Assembly (NCBI GenBank): GCA_900323505.1
Contig: OOIN01000004.1
Coordinates: 1,054,001-1,118,000, forward strand
Reading direction: 5' to 3'
DNA: 64,000 nucleotides
DNA from: Ustilago trichophora
Taxonomy: Eukaryota; Basidiomycota; Ustilaginomycetes; Ustilaginales; Ustilaginaceae
Position 1 is the stretch's first letter. Every line of letters begins with the position of its first letter. Under the pieces are notes generated by a model. It worked only from the letters and a program-made list of their open reading frames with translations, searched no databases and had not been told where the DNA came from. A program made the position numbers and the translations under genes. This document shows positions 21,601 to 30,831 of the stretch, one piece after another.

Positions 21601-22248
21601 GAAAATGCAAAATCCCGATTCGAGGCAGGAAAGAACGAGGCCAACCTTCGAAACACGCTCATGATCAAGCAAAAAGATAACAAGATTGCCAAGCTCACCG
21701 CTGAGATCGCCGCATTGAAGGGAGAGGAGGTGAATGCGGGATTGCCGAGTGGGCCGTCGGGTGCCAGTGCGGGTGCGACTGCGAGGGGGAGCGCGTTGCC
21801 TACTCGACCAGGGGTGTTTGGTAGAGGTGCGGCTCAAGGTGGTCGTGGCAACGCTAGGCCTATTGCAAGGCCTATCCCTACAGGACCGGCTAAAACATCA
21901 ACAGAAGCTTCTTCGACTTTACCTGCTTCAGGTCCAACAACGATAGCTTCGATTCGTGGTGCAGCCACAGCAGGAAGAGGAGGATCCCGCATCGCAACCG
22001 CTGCCACACGCGGTGGTCGTGGAGGATCCGTCGCTACCGCTGCAAACCCAAATCCAAATTTCACCACCACAGCAGGCGCAAAGAGAAAACTCTCTACTCA
22101 AGGTTTAAACCATCATGCTACTACAACAGGTGCAAATCCAGCTGCTGCAGAACACGCAGCTCCAAAAAAATTGAGAGCGGCCACAACTCCAATTGCTATC
22201 AAGAAACCTAATCAGCAGCAGGGTGGAGGTGGTTCTGGATCCGGTTGA
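15640..22248 (+). CDS. Tpr/Mlp1-type nuclear basket coiled-coil protein
   Basis: A 2202-aa intronless protein, within the range of yeast Mlp1 (about 1875) and vertebrate TPR (about 2350). Apart from short N-terminal and C-terminal regions it is nearly continuous coiled coil, roughly residues 95-1390 and 1460-1970, broken by an Ala/Glu-rich linker (about 1370-1450). Family-like features include the segment SLMKRRVEEMHEVVKFLRREKEIVDLQ after the linker, HGISEEMQKVE, and a KHLAKGREFLKNQ segment. The C-terminus (about 2030-2202) is basic, Gly/Ala/Thr-rich with RGG-like motifs (RGGRGG) and KRKLS, resembling the nuclear-localising tail of TPR proteins. They line the nuclear basket and act in mRNA export quality control and spindle checkpoint. 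The ATG at 15640 (GGCCATGGCC) is a strong start. The 3' end is 90 bp from the convergent HMCES gene. Confidence 0.87.
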   Translation: MADSNPVPDAQDIQRRVLAAADAADARGTAEQQSASTSADVNMQDSTATPTMNLSATEDLPKSTTLQVQLPPHLSTDQLTLALTTLSQAEPRPTITTERLQSPDAELVLQLYDIALKSLSWSEQLSTLQQARQQAEASLGSTRERNHELEQEVEKERSTALEASRLKDSLQTEVVNLQNQIGSLQTSLDNEKRENEASKGRSAELAAELAAAQAQTATLKAEFETERRAKELVSSEKDRLSAELVGVSAQLTTLKSSTENGVRQAAEVRGRLDQAEQEKRDILASLQREREESTRKAEEIANLLTRNRDARQEISRLSTAVQESRSQENIAKFKLQGLEQEIQLTKKDAEWAHEQLLKLNETSATFRAAKRAELSRVQADLDNARQEASVARSKVESLQAAYNDASTKLSQTSEKVAELQSRLVSQEDSFRTEVSSQSQLVKLLERRAEHSTQRIVELEEQWEEVLEQCRSREEAAWAETQKEVQLREALEKENRELSEALDRLAEGVGIGQGQRENGDGFLDQTLDAMSDVGADFDVRSTATSPRRIGLMGTASSFNNSFGISPTAEIANRIRKSGKSFSQIYMELAKTQEELRRERLETNRLTSVLAQVMDELQDRAPQLQAQREETERLAADLDEMVAQVATASQERDAIQTEAKRLKLDLERITRENGFMSQQLADFGRQVRELTKEIILRDDPDAAARLEDDGTFLAELDAIAPLPESLPESDTQAVITNELVTFRSLTELCSQNARLLQVTRQLGAKMEEEERNYKARLAEDEDDAVNEARDLIVRLEDEIRQERYKVEEVSKERDLFRQLCATGGRSADTKGGEDAAASSAAAPVNNAGLPLAEYEALRSRHERLKTDTDAEIARYRDELRSLQVEMSKTTVTSAREQALRQAADDKYTNLQRTYELTKADLDELSKRASRLREDLACKEVEAQTFEEQLIQTRSTMEQLRTQVSSLQAEKDIWKSSESKLLEENHAMQVERDNLQELVRNTQAMQTELEQRGRDVQSRLEQDVKRLDEINEDLRSRLAAEQDLYRQLSLRREIETKDLQSRIDLSSSELSNAREALAIARTSADHTQLRVEDLTRQLESTKEKLGIYERRDQLARDPVAFRAQADIELSREEQLEIELADLKAGRAAAQLEVRKSKLEVEQATAAVAEKDTALSALAQEHEQLKTSTSSELAAKVAEIDALQQQLTSASSQLSTVQTQLRELQTQLSTERSAFLAEKKSLEDAITELGSVEERARAEQEDVKGEIRKHVQAAKEAQQKLDEITKNVEALTTDLAEAREQLNKARQEAGSLRSSKDLAEAEWGREKASWDAVRQALEREKTDLQRRIDDLTTQNQILHTHLETINAQADQIRQAAAAPLPSVDVDMEIEQATSALLQSSQATPATTADAVVPAAEVAAEAESEPAAATIEAPAAPAEGESAATEPSATETSQPVEIKKEETNTAGSDLAHSLMKRRVEEMHEVVKFLRREKEIVDLQMEINKQETSRLKQTLEHVNKTLAETRSELDTERTKNASSASSATQHTELLEKINQLNELRENHNTLQETASRADARIAQLETELKAANTELEPVREQLRNAQIDLEASQAELNVLREDSKRWQTRAQSLLQTHGISEEMQKVEHQRAESQQKIEEFQTKLQESEKATEAAKAEAATSKSHFEKLREQVRTRIAAERKAVAEAQEKLTALQKEKDEDAAKYQEAIATHEANLVQMTLEKDALKQQLEQAQAAAAGNASAAAEAESASAPAADTNDAIPAGSSSADQQAAIEAAVAEAQKQFDEIKAKLEAEKEQVAAARDKHLAKGREFLKNQRAAEAEVKERDETIAQLKKEFAENNAEAIEKAVQERLAGGTTSTGADSEVETLRARVAELEVKLEAAETRIRELEAQLASAETPDVAALKAEHAEELRQLQASLEAKYATSPSTATPADGDIETQVQARLKALEDERETAVQEAISAAVSAREAELKAQYDENAKSRFEAGKNEANLRNTLMIKQKDNKIAKLTAEIAALKGEEVNAGLPSGPSGASAGATARGSALPTRPGVFGRGAAQGGRGNARPIARPIPTGPAKTSTEASSTLPASGPTTIASIRGAATAGRGGSRIATAATRGGRGGSVATAANPNPNFTTTAGAKRKLSTQGLNHHATTTGANPAAAEHAAPKKLRAATTPIAIKKPNQQQGGGGSGSG

Positions 22249-22338
22249 TTTTGTTTTTTTCTCTCTCTACATGATCGAAGAACAAAAAAAAAACCTTATT
22301 CTTTTCAGTAAATTATACAGTACAGCAGAGAGTGAATA

Positions 22339-24339
22339 TCATTTTGATTTTGAGGAGGGTTTCTTTTGAGGAGAGAAAAAGGATCGAATGTCTGTTCCTG
22401 CGGCTGTGGTTTTGGTGGACTTTTCCAACGTTGCTGACGATGATTTCTTCCCATTTGGCGATCGTATTTCTGATCTAGATTTGGAGCTATGACCAGCCGC
22501 ATTCTCTCCTTCCTCACCAGGATCTCTAGAAGGGCTTAAATCCCTCCAAGCCCTTGCTTCAACCGTCTCCAACTGTTCGGCTCGCCTCCGCTGCTTTTCG
22601 AGCATCTCATCCATGGGTCCCCTTTCAATTTTGGTAGGGCTCTTCCACGTATGCGGTGGGGCTTGTGGGAAAGGTTCGAAGCGTGGTTTGCCCCTGTTTT
22701 TGCCACGGGGCGGGTTGATATGGATGCCGCCGCCGGAAGTGGGGGAGAGGTGGCGGCTGTAGCCGCCTTTTGGGCGGCGTGGCGAGAGTGGGGGGTTAAA
22801 TGGGTCGGGTGAGAATCGGGATGATGGGGAAGGGGCAGGGATTGGTTCTGGACTCTGGGTGTGGTCAGAGAGTGGAGAGGAAGCAGTGCGAGGGCGTTTA
22901 GACGGGGTGCTGCTGCGTGATGATGTGGTTCGTTTTCTTCCCTTGGTCGGACGATCCGCTTCGTCACTGAGCACATCTTTCTCTTCAGGCACAGCGAAGC
23001 CATCGCCAACTTCCTCTCCCTCAACTTCATCCTCCTCTTGCGTCTTGATATCGTCATTCGAGCTCTGCGTCAGCTCAGAACTTGAACTCTCGCCGATGTT
23101 GACGATCGACTCGCTCCGGCTCATATCCGCGCCCTGATGCTGATGCTGCTGTTGCTGTTGCTGTTGCTGTTCGTCTTCAAAATCGCGCTGCATTTGCTCT
23201 GCCAATTTTCGATCTGCCTCTTCCTGTTCAGCTCGAGCCGCAGCTTCTGATAGCACTGCTTCCTCCTCGACCTGCTGTGCTGCCAGGAGTGCATCTGCGT
23301 CTTCTGAGGAGCTTGGCATGAGCGAGTCGCTGTCTTGGGAGGTGTGTTCTGAGTCTTGCTTGGCACGGCTCGAAGTATCGGTTGATGTATTTCTCGACTG
23401 TTTCGTGGCGGTGGTAGGCTTGTCCTGCTTCTGCTTGGCGAAGAACGCCTTGATCCCATCTTTGCGCTCTTCGATCGGCAAGATGAAGCTCGGATCGCTG
23501 TTGCCGACCTTGCCAACCTCCTTGGGAACCTTGTAGCACTCCAACTCACTATGTAGTGGCCGAAGCAGTTTGGCAACTTCAAAACTCCATGTGTCATCGG
23601 CGTCGTCTCCTTTCTTGACCTCATTCTCAGACTTCGGCTTTGCATCCAAGCCTAGCCACGTGGAAATGGCTCGTTCAGTGGGCAAGATGACGGGCATTCG
23701 ATCGTGCAGAAATCCGAGTTGGCTGTTGCTGGCCGTGGTGACGATGGTGAATGTGTAGAGGGGCTTGTTTTCGCCTTCGAATCGGACGCGCTCCCAGAGG
23801 CCGGCAAGGGGCATCAGACGCTTTCCATGACCGGCCTTGTCTTGCCTACCTTGACCAGGCTCTAGCATGCCGACAAAGTGGGGGATGCGCTCCAGCTTAT
23901 CCCCATCGCCGCGCTTCTGCCATTCGTAGAAGCCCTGAACAAACACCACACAGCGCTGGGCTGGCAGCAAAGAGTGCCACATAGACCGCTGTGGAGAGAG
24001 GATTGTATCATCGCGGGCGTTGATCGTCTTGTATGATTCTCCATAGCTGGGTGGCTTCTTGTGGAAACGTGGGATGAGACCCCACTTCATGGTCTGGATG
24101 ATGAGCTGGTGCTTGAGGTCATCCTTGGTCGGATTCTGAACGGATTCGAGGCGGCGCTCACGCTCCCAGGATAGCTCTCGACGTACGACTGGGCATCGAG
24201 TTTGAGGGGCCACATTGTGGGAAGGGGTGTAATCGTCTGCGTCGGGTGCCGGGGTGGGTGGACGATGGTCGGGGAGCTCATCGCGGACAGCTGCGCGGTA
24301 TTGCGGAATAGACTGGGCGTTGGCGAAGCGTCCACACAT
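22339..24339 (-). CDS. SRAP-domain DNA-protein crosslink sensor (HMCES/YedK family)
   Basis: A 666-aa intronless protein. The N-terminal SRAP domain (about 1-260) starts MCGRFANA, placing catalytic Cys2 right after the initiator Met, which is removed in this family. Other active-site residues are visible: N107 in INARDD, E139 in GFYEW, and H212 in LHDRMPVIL. SRAP proteins form a thiazolidine crosslink with abasic sites in single-stranded DNA and so protect replication forks. The remaining ~400 residues are disordered, with a Gln/Glu-rich tract including a poly-Gln run, KR-rich nuclear-localisation-like stretches (KRPR) and a C-terminal SFFSPQKKPSSKSK. The IRSFFSPQKK end looks like a PIP-type PCNA-binding or helicase-contact motif, inferred by eye. 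The fungal tail is much longer than bacterial YedK (about 220 aa). Confidence 0.94.
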   Translation of the reverse strand: MCGRFANAQSIPQYRAAVRDELPDHRPPTPAPDADDYTPSHNVAPQTRCPVVRRELSWERERRLESVQNPTKDDLKHQLIIQTMKWGLIPRFHKKPPSYGESYKTINARDDTILSPQRSMWHSLLPAQRCVVFVQGFYEWQKRGDGDKLERIPHFVGMLEPGQGRQDKAGHGKRLMPLAGLWERVRFEGENKPLYTFTIVTTASNSQLGFLHDRMPVILPTERAISTWLGLDAKPKSENEVKKGDDADDTWSFEVAKLLRPLHSELECYKVPKEVGKVGNSDPSFILPIEERKDGIKAFFAKQKQDKPTTATKQSRNTSTDTSSRAKQDSEHTSQDSDSLMPSSSEDADALLAAQQVEEEAVLSEAAARAEQEEADRKLAEQMQRDFEDEQQQQQQQQHQHQGADMSRSESIVNIGESSSSELTQSSNDDIKTQEEDEVEGEEVGDGFAVPEEKDVLSDEADRPTKGRKRTTSSRSSTPSKRPRTASSPLSDHTQSPEPIPAPSPSSRFSPDPFNPPLSPRRPKGGYSRHLSPTSGGGIHINPPRGKNRGKPRFEPFPQAPPHTWKSPTKIERGPMDEMLEKQRRRAEQLETVEARAWRDLSPSRDPGEEGENAAGHSSKSRSEIRSPNGKKSSSATLEKSTKTTAAGTDIRSFFSPQKKPSSKSK

Positions 24340-24806
24340 GATGATGTTGGAGTTGTGACTACGGCATCACGTTTTGTCCGAGCTGAGCTGCTGATGGTGG
24401 TAGTGGACTAAGCAGACTTTGCTGGCTTGGCTGCCCGATGGAGCTACGGCTAAGCCAACATCAAGAATGCTCAGCAGCGCGAGAAGCGCATTCAACGCTG
24501 TTGGAATGATGCATAAGCTCAGGGTCTGCTGCTGCTGCTGCTGCTGCGCTTTTCTCCGCAATTCGCCTCCACTTTTGACCTCGGCTTCTGGGAACCCGGA
24601 ATCGGGCTGACCATCTGGATCGGCAAGATTTTAGTGAAAAAAGGGACTGAATCACGTGTGTGTTCTCGCGAATAGTACTCGCGCAGTGTTGGACTCTAGT
24701 TCGGATGTTTTCTACATCTTTGACATGCATAATGCCGCAGGCGATCCCTTCTTGCACTTGACCCTCTACCATAGTCATACCACACCACATTGGACCGCGA
24801 ACGATT
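24340..24806. other. Bidirectional promoter region with a short CTG repeat
   Basis: 467 bp between the divergent HMCES gene and the 877-aa orphan. A (CTG)n-type run of about seven units lies near 24528-24547. No RNA gene was recognised. Confidence 0.6.
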
Positions 24807-27440
24807 ATGGACGATAGTGAACAAGTGCTACCCATTCCATTGACTCTGGATAGTGCGGGCGTCGATGCCGTGGAAGTGCCGCTTCCGGACAGCCCCAACG
24901 AGTCGTTGGTCGAGCTGCCTACTGAGGCAGGAAAGCCAGCTATTGGTCCATCCATTGCTTCTGCACAGGCCAGTAACGCTTCCACATCATTTAACAAGAT
25001 TGAAGAGACGACATCATCTGTCAACATAATGCTTCAGTCACCAGCTCGCAGAAATCACACTTTGCCCGAATCAAAGCCCATGTCGCCGGAGAAAGCTGCA
25101 CTAGCAGCCATGTTTGATTCGATCCAGATGCCCCCGCCAACGTCACCATCCAAATCGCCGCGGAAAACATCCAGCAGCAGCAACAACATTCTCTCCTCAC
25201 CTTCAAAGCAGGTAGCACGCGATGCTGCTCCAACAGCACTGTCGCTCTTCCGCAAATTGTCCAGCTCGCCGAACAGCTCTCCCTCCAAAGTCGCATCTTC
25301 CGACTCTGCCGCTTCTCGAAACTTCAGTCGCGACTCACCCTTGCGTCGGCCTGTTGTCATCAGCTCTTCTTCTCCAGGAAGGGGTCTGCTACTATCGCAG
25401 AATGAGACCAAGAATGCTTCTACGCCCTTGTCGCCAGCTCCTGCTTCATCTTCTGCAGGAAGCAGGCCTCCTCGGATGCGTCCGTCAATGCTGGCTCCCT
25501 CATCCAGCCCCAGTGCCCGACTCTCCGATCTGAGCTTGACGCTCGACACAACAGGAACGCAGGAACTCCTCTTTTACCAGGACACATCTTTCCTTGCCGC
25601 TGCTGCCAACACCGCTGCAGACGTAACGATCGATGACAGTTTCGACATGTCCCGTGCAAAAGCTCGCATCGCTGCCAACGTGACCTCTGCTTCCACTCGA
25701 CGAAGCTCGCCGGCCAAGCTCACTGGCTACAAAGCCAAACCGCGATGTAGTATGGTGCCGGAAGAAGGTGTGGCTGAGATCAAGCCTAGTACTCCGAGGA
25801 GAGGCAATGCACTGGGTCTAAGAGGCTTGGGTGTCGGGCGGGTCGTAAAGAATGCTGTGGGAGACGATACGATCGAGCTCAATCTGACAGGAAGCTTTAT
25901 GGGTAATTCGAGTATGATTGGAGGCAATCTTATGGACGAGAGTGGAGAGGCATCGTTGTTGTTCGGCAACAACTCGTTCAGTATCTCAGGCTCGCAGCTG
26001 CCAAAGAAGGACAGCGACAAAGTGCAGCCGGATGCGAAAAAGAATGCTGCGAGGAGAGGTAGCAGCGACGAAGATGATAAAGATGATGAAGAGGAAGAAG
26101 AGGAAAATTTCGAACGAGACACGGCAAAGATGCAAAAATGGGCCGCCGAGGCTGCTAGGAAGGCACAGCTTGGTAGACAGGTTGCAGAGAAGACGCCGAG
26201 TAGGCAAATTGCTTCTGCTAGAGCTGCAACATCGACTGTCCCTCGTCCGTCTGCTGGCTCATCGACAATGACAAAGCCAGTTTCTCGCTTGGCTCCTCGT
26301 CCGTCCCTTGTGACCCCGACAGCTGGGTCAAAACTGCTCAAACCGCGCTCTTCGGCTATTGCGGCAGCCAAGCCAGAGCCAGTCTTGTCTCGATCGGGTA
26401 GTGCTTCCGCCGGCCTTTCCTCGCTTGCTATGCCCACATCCACTCCTCGCGCTTCTTCATCCGAGGCCCAGCCGGATACCTCCGACGCAGCTAGTGAGCC
26501 GAAGACTCCAATGCGAAGTCGACGCAAGAGCACCTTCACCAGCTCCCGTCCTCCTGTTTCTGGTCCAGCTCGGCGTCGCGAATCCCTTGCTGCTGCAGCT
26601 ATCATCCAAGCGCACCCGATCCCGGCACTTCCTTCTCTTGCTCCTGCCACCCCTGGGCGGAACAGAACCACATCGGCACCAGCTGTTGCTTCGCCTATGA
26701 AGACACCTACGGCTGCGACCCGAACCATCCCAAAGCCAAGGGCATCGTTGACTGGCCGCACCAGTGGCATGCTTCCCACACCTCGCGTTCCCGCCTCCTC
26801 CAGTGCTACGCCCAATTCAGGCCCCGTTGGATCCATTCCGCGACCTCGTGCTTCACTCACCTCCAGCAGAGTCCCCGCTCGTCCCACCGTTTCATCATCC
26901 GCTCTATCCACACGCACCCCCAGTGCCCGAGCACCGACGGTCCGTTCTGCCTCTATCGCCACACCCACGCCACGTGCCGCCACTTCCGGGACAGCCTCTA
27001 CATTCGACGCGACGCCCACGGTTGGGATGCGTAAAAGCGCCTCTCAGCCGCATAATCTCGATGCGGCCACCGTTGATGTGGGCGAAACGTCCATCGCTGG
27101 CGTAAGGCCAAGGACGCTGGTCCCACGCGCGAGTATGAGTCGGATCAGTACCGCCACCACTGGCACCACTCGAGCGTCACAACTTGCTACGCCGAGGGCG
27201 ACGAGTGGCGCCGCGCGAGCGGCGAATAGCGCTCTGGTGACACCCAATACCGCGGTCAAAGTGTCGTCCAGCGGCTTGGGCGTGAAAAGTGGTGTTGTGG
27301 CGACGAGCAGGCCTTCGTTGGGCGCAACCAGGGCAGCTGCGGGTGGAGGATTCGGTTTTAAGCCTCGCACGTCTGCTGTCTATGTGGGTGCCACTCGTCC
27401 TCAATCATTGGTGCTGGATGGCGAAGACAAGGAGAATTAG
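24807..27440 (+). CDS. Ser/Pro/Ala-rich disordered orphan protein
   Basis: An 877-aa intronless ORF without a recognised domain. The N-terminus is acidic (MDDSEQVLPIPLTLDS). Residues 90-190 hold many SPSK/SPRK sites, typical CDK or proline-directed kinase targets. Around 330-400 there is a less repetitive segment (LGLRGLGVGRVVKNAV, NLTGSFMGNSSMIGGNL) that may be the conserved core. An acidic patch (DEDDKDDEEEEEE) precedes a short helix (MQKWAAEAARKAQLG). The second half is strongly basic and full of repeated (S/T)-x-RPR/KPRAS motifs, as in microtubule-binding or chromatin-associated proteins. Such a role is inference from composition only. Codon use matches neighbouring genes, and the long open frame supports a real gene. 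Confidence 0.75.
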   Translation: MDDSEQVLPIPLTLDSAGVDAVEVPLPDSPNESLVELPTEAGKPAIGPSIASAQASNASTSFNKIEETTSSVNIMLQSPARRNHTLPESKPMSPEKAALAAMFDSIQMPPPTSPSKSPRKTSSSSNNILSSPSKQVARDAAPTALSLFRKLSSSPNSSPSKVASSDSAASRNFSRDSPLRRPVVISSSSPGRGLLLSQNETKNASTPLSPAPASSSAGSRPPRMRPSMLAPSSSPSARLSDLSLTLDTTGTQELLFYQDTSFLAAAANTAADVTIDDSFDMSRAKARIAANVTSASTRRSSPAKLTGYKAKPRCSMVPEEGVAEIKPSTPRRGNALGLRGLGVGRVVKNAVGDDTIELNLTGSFMGNSSMIGGNLMDESGEASLLFGNNSFSISGSQLPKKDSDKVQPDAKKNAARRGSSDEDDKDDEEEEEENFERDTAKMQKWAAEAARKAQLGRQVAEKTPSRQIASARAATSTVPRPSAGSSTMTKPVSRLAPRPSLVTPTAGSKLLKPRSSAIAAAKPEPVLSRSGSASAGLSSLAMPTSTPRASSSEAQPDTSDAASEPKTPMRSRRKSTFTSSRPPVSGPARRRESLAAAAIIQAHPIPALPSLAPATPGRNRTTSAPAVASPMKTPTAATRTIPKPRASLTGRTSGMLPTPRVPASSSATPNSGPVGSIPRPRASLTSSRVPARPTVSSSALSTRTPSARAPTVRSASIATPTPRAATSGTASTFDATPTVGMRKSASQPHNLDAATVDVGETSIAGVRPRTLVPRASMSRISTATTGTTRASQLATPRATSGAARAANSALVTPNTAVKVSSSGLGVKSGVVATSRPSLGATRAAAGGGFGFKPRTSAVYVGATRPQSLVLDGEDKEN

Positions 27441-27591
27441 GAGAAAACATCTCACTCACTGCAATCACACACCTTGACACGATCTTGACATGAGATGAAC
27501 TGGCTGAAGAGTGTATATTGAAACGAACATTCAAGAGGAGAACCATCTTCAAACTTGAGACCTATCTTTTAGAGATGAGACTGGGGACGAT

Positions 27592-28671
27592 TTACTTGTG
27601 CTCCTTGACAATGTAGCTTGGCTTTCCAGTCTGCAGAGCGGTCTTGATGGAACCGAAGACCTGGACCTCCATCTTCTTCTGTGTCTCTACGGTCTCTGTG
27701 CCCATGTGGGGAAGGAGGATGCAGTTGTCCATCTTGATGAGACGCTGGTCGATCTTGGGTTCTGCTGGATAGACGTCCAAGCCGGCGCTGCTGAGTTTTC
27801 CAGAGTTGAGGGCTTCGATGAGGGCCTCTTCGTCGACGACGCCACCACGAGCGGTGTTAACGAGGATGGCGCCGTCCTTCATCTGGTCGAACTGAGTCTT
27901 GCCGAAGCTCTTTTCGGTGTCCTTGTTGAGGGGGAGGTTAAGGGAGACAACGTCGGATTGAGCGAGGAGTTCTTCTTGAGACTTGATGTAAGTCCAAGAG
28001 GCGTCTGCGTTGGGGTTGGGGTTACGGTTGTAGTAGATGATCTTCATGTCAAATGCAGCGGCGCGCTTGGCGAGGGCGGAACCGATACCTCCCATACCGA
28101 TAATGCCGAGGGTCTTTCCCTCGGGGTCGTGGGCGGGCTTCAAGCCAGACTTCCACTTGCCCGAACGAGCGTTGATCTCAGCACGGTAGTACTGACGCAA
28201 GCTCGAGAGGACAAGAAACATGGCAGTGTCGGCGGTGGCATCGTCAACGGCGGAAGGGGTGTGAGAGACGGTAATGCCTCGTGCCTTGGCAGCTTGGACG
28301 TCAATCTGGTCGTATCCAGCACCGTTGTGGCAGATCGACTTGAGGGAAGCGGGGAGCTGGTTGACAAGCTCAGCGTCAAAGACACCAATCTTGTCGGCAG
28401 AGTCGTTGTGACGGTAGATGGCAACAATGTTGGCGTACTTGCCGCCGGAAGAGCAGGCCTGGAAGAATTCGGCTCTTGATGGCGTGTCAAGGTGCTGCAA
28501 GCGGTGAAAGCGCCAGATACGGATGTCAAGTCAGTGCAATTGATCGCGGTGGTATTCTACGGTATGGCTGGCTCTACTTACGAGGATCTCTGCGACGGAA
28601 CCGAGATCGTTCTTGAGCTCGTCGTGAGCGTGGACGATGGTGCCACAAATGAGGACCTGGGGCTTGGACAT
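27592..28671 (-). CDS. D-isomer-specific 2-hydroxyacid dehydrogenase (glyoxylate/hydroxypyruvate reductase type)
   Basis: Two exons on the minus strand: 28671..28582 (30 codons, MSKPQVLICGTIVHAHDEL..) and 28494..27592, with an 87-nt GTAAGT..GCAG intron, give 330 aa. The Rossmann loop is GMGGIGSAL (about 163-171). Catalytic residues follow the family pattern: R246 in NTARGGVVD, E275 in YPAEP, and H293 in LPHMGTET. Substrate-side motif HNGAGYDQIDV lies at 86-96. The enzyme family reduces 2-keto acids with NAD(P)H, for example glyoxylate or hydroxypyruvate. The exact substrate cannot be read from the sequence. The short first exon carries the normal N-terminal strand, which supports the spliced start. 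The 3' end is 151 bp from the convergent 877-aa orphan gene. Confidence 0.93.
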
Positions 28672-30831
28672 GGTCTACGATATGTTTTGTCTATGTGTAC
28701 CGTGTTCTCGGGAAACGATGAGGTGGGGAATAAAGCTTGGAGTCGAAGACGATGTTTCGAGAAGGGAGATGGGATCACAACAAATTGCCAAAGTGGAACT
28801 TATATGGACAACGGACCGGTTACGAAGGAAGAAGCAGCTGGAGCAATCAGCTATGGATGGTCCTAGCGGCGTGCATTTGAACAGGGCACAGGAGCAGCGC
28901 GGGGGAAAGGGGGGACGGAAAATGGGTTGACGTTTATTTTTTATTTTTTATTTTTTATTTTTTATTTTTCATTTTTTATCTTTGGTGGGGAATGAACGTG
29001 GGGCAGAGTCGACTGGCCTCCAACAGCCAGCCCTGATCGTTGCTCAATGGTTGCCCTTCTCGACATGACGCTAGGCACACGACCCTCCATAGTCGTCAAT
29101 TGTCTACAAAGATTGCATGTCCGACGAATCGAATCTCCTCATTTCCTAGCTGAAAAAGGTCAACTACTACTGGGCTCAACACACAGCAATCTGACGCAAT
29201 GCGTCTCTTCGCGGCAGGTGCAACCTTGAGCCAGATAGTAGGTAATGATAGAGTTACGCAGTGGGCGTACGGCTTCTTGGCGACCTCTCAAGAAGCCAAT
29301 CTGTGTGCCGAAGGCGGGTTCGCTTTCAGATCCAGTGGTGATGTTTTCAAAGCGACGCATTGAAGATGATGGGTCCCCACCTCTTTTTCTTTTCGTCTTC
29401 GAGGTCGACTTGAACGAATCGACATTTGGCTTTTCTCAAGAACTAGCTGGGTTGACTTGACTTGAATTTGGCAGAGAGTACGATTAGTCAACTATGGCTG
29501 CGGTTGTACTGTACAGGCTGAGAAGGTGGTCAGAGTTGAGCGGTTGTGTAACTTTTTGCGCCCGCGGGGGAGGCAAACGAAAGAGGTGGAAGGGGACCTA
29601 TTTCGCCGAAGCTTCGGTCGAGTGGCTGTACGCTGCATGTCCGGTCCGCGCTTCCGGGGGACTTGTCCAAACATCTTCTCGCGCGACTTGAGCCAAAAAA
29701 GACACTCATCTCGATTGCCTTTTCCCGATGTTTTGTAGCAGATCAACTGTTAGACTCCGAATGTTATCAAATTCAGACAAAATGTGTGGCAAGGTGCTGA
29801 TTGATTGGCTTGTATCGGAAGCGTATCGCCCGCATCACAGCTAAGAATGCGGAGCTCCAAGACTAGGTTTGTACGTCGCTGAATGATCGAGTCCTGCCTC
29901 TTATCTTTCTGCCGTGAGTGAGCTGAAGCAGACACACACACTCATAGCGACGAAGACAACCGCTGGCTCAAGGTTGAGTTGGTTTTTGATAATGATGATG
30001 ATGTTCGCACTTCAAATTGCGCGCTGACTTCATTTCGGTGAGTTGCACAGTGCAGTATGTATTGCTCATACGCTCTGCAACCAAGATGTCGGCGCCATTC
30101 ATACATACACAGCACCCAAGGTTGTTCGCCCGACGAGCCGTCCTTGGATAGGCAGGCAAGCTTATTTGGCTCTCCGCTGAAATCGATATTCAGGTTCAGT
30201 GTCGAGTGTTCTTCTTTTCTTTGCTCGCGTCTTTGTTGCCGCGCGCGTGCTTTTCTTCTGCTGCTGATGCTGCTTTCTTCTTCGGATTCAGTGCAACGCT
30301 GTGTGCCTCGGCGGCACGGGAGCAGTGATGCAGCAAGCAGCTATCTTCTTCCTGCTTGCTGTCAGGGACCCGGACTACCTTTTTTTTTTTTTTCACTTCG
30401 TCTACTACTGCTTATTCGCCTGGCTGTCAATGGTGCCAAGCGCTTCTTCTCAGTCTTTTCGTGATCGCTGTCAAAACTGACCGCCGCTCGTGGCGCACTA
30501 TCTCTCTCTGCAAGCACGCACGGTCATCTCGTCCTCGTTTCTTCTCAAAAGTGCTGTTTTGGATGCAGCATCTTCCCTCGCTTTAGCTCCGCAATCCTTT
30601 TTTTTTCTTCTTCTTCTCCTGCTTTGTGGCAGTGTGCCTCTGTTCCTCACACGAAATGTCAAGCTTTTTCCTATTCGTTCGGATGCTGTGTATGATCTTG
30701 ATCGAGTGACCCCAAGGCGATTGTGTCCAACATCCTTCTGTGCATCTAGTCTTCCTTTCTCCCCCCCATCATCGTCTTTCTTTCCCTTCCTCCATCCCTC
30801 TATCCCCCAAGCCCAATCTTTCGTCGTCAAG
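28672..30831. other. Long divergent intergenic region (2.2 kb)
   Basis: Lies between the dehydrogenase (minus) and the sphingolipid methyltransferase (plus). It contains a 7-bp A/T microsatellite at 28933-28979, a TACTGTACAG motif at 29507-29516, a poly-T tract near 30380-30391 and long pyrimidine-rich stretches at 30590-30620 and 30760-30800 typical of a strong fungal promoter/leader. No convincing coding or RNA gene was seen, although short frames exist around 29.5 kb and 30.1 kb. Confidence 0.6.
28933..28979. repeat. (ATTTTTT)n microsatellite
   Basis: About six units of a 7-bp ATTTTTT repeat with one C substitution, in the upstream spacer. Confidence 0.9.

Noticed and set aside
15640..22248. 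Many long frames on the opposite strand and in +1 frames of the Tpr/Mlp1 gene
   Set aside because: They are Ser/Arg/Leu-rich shadows of a GC-rich coiled-coil gene and have no domains or starts of their own.
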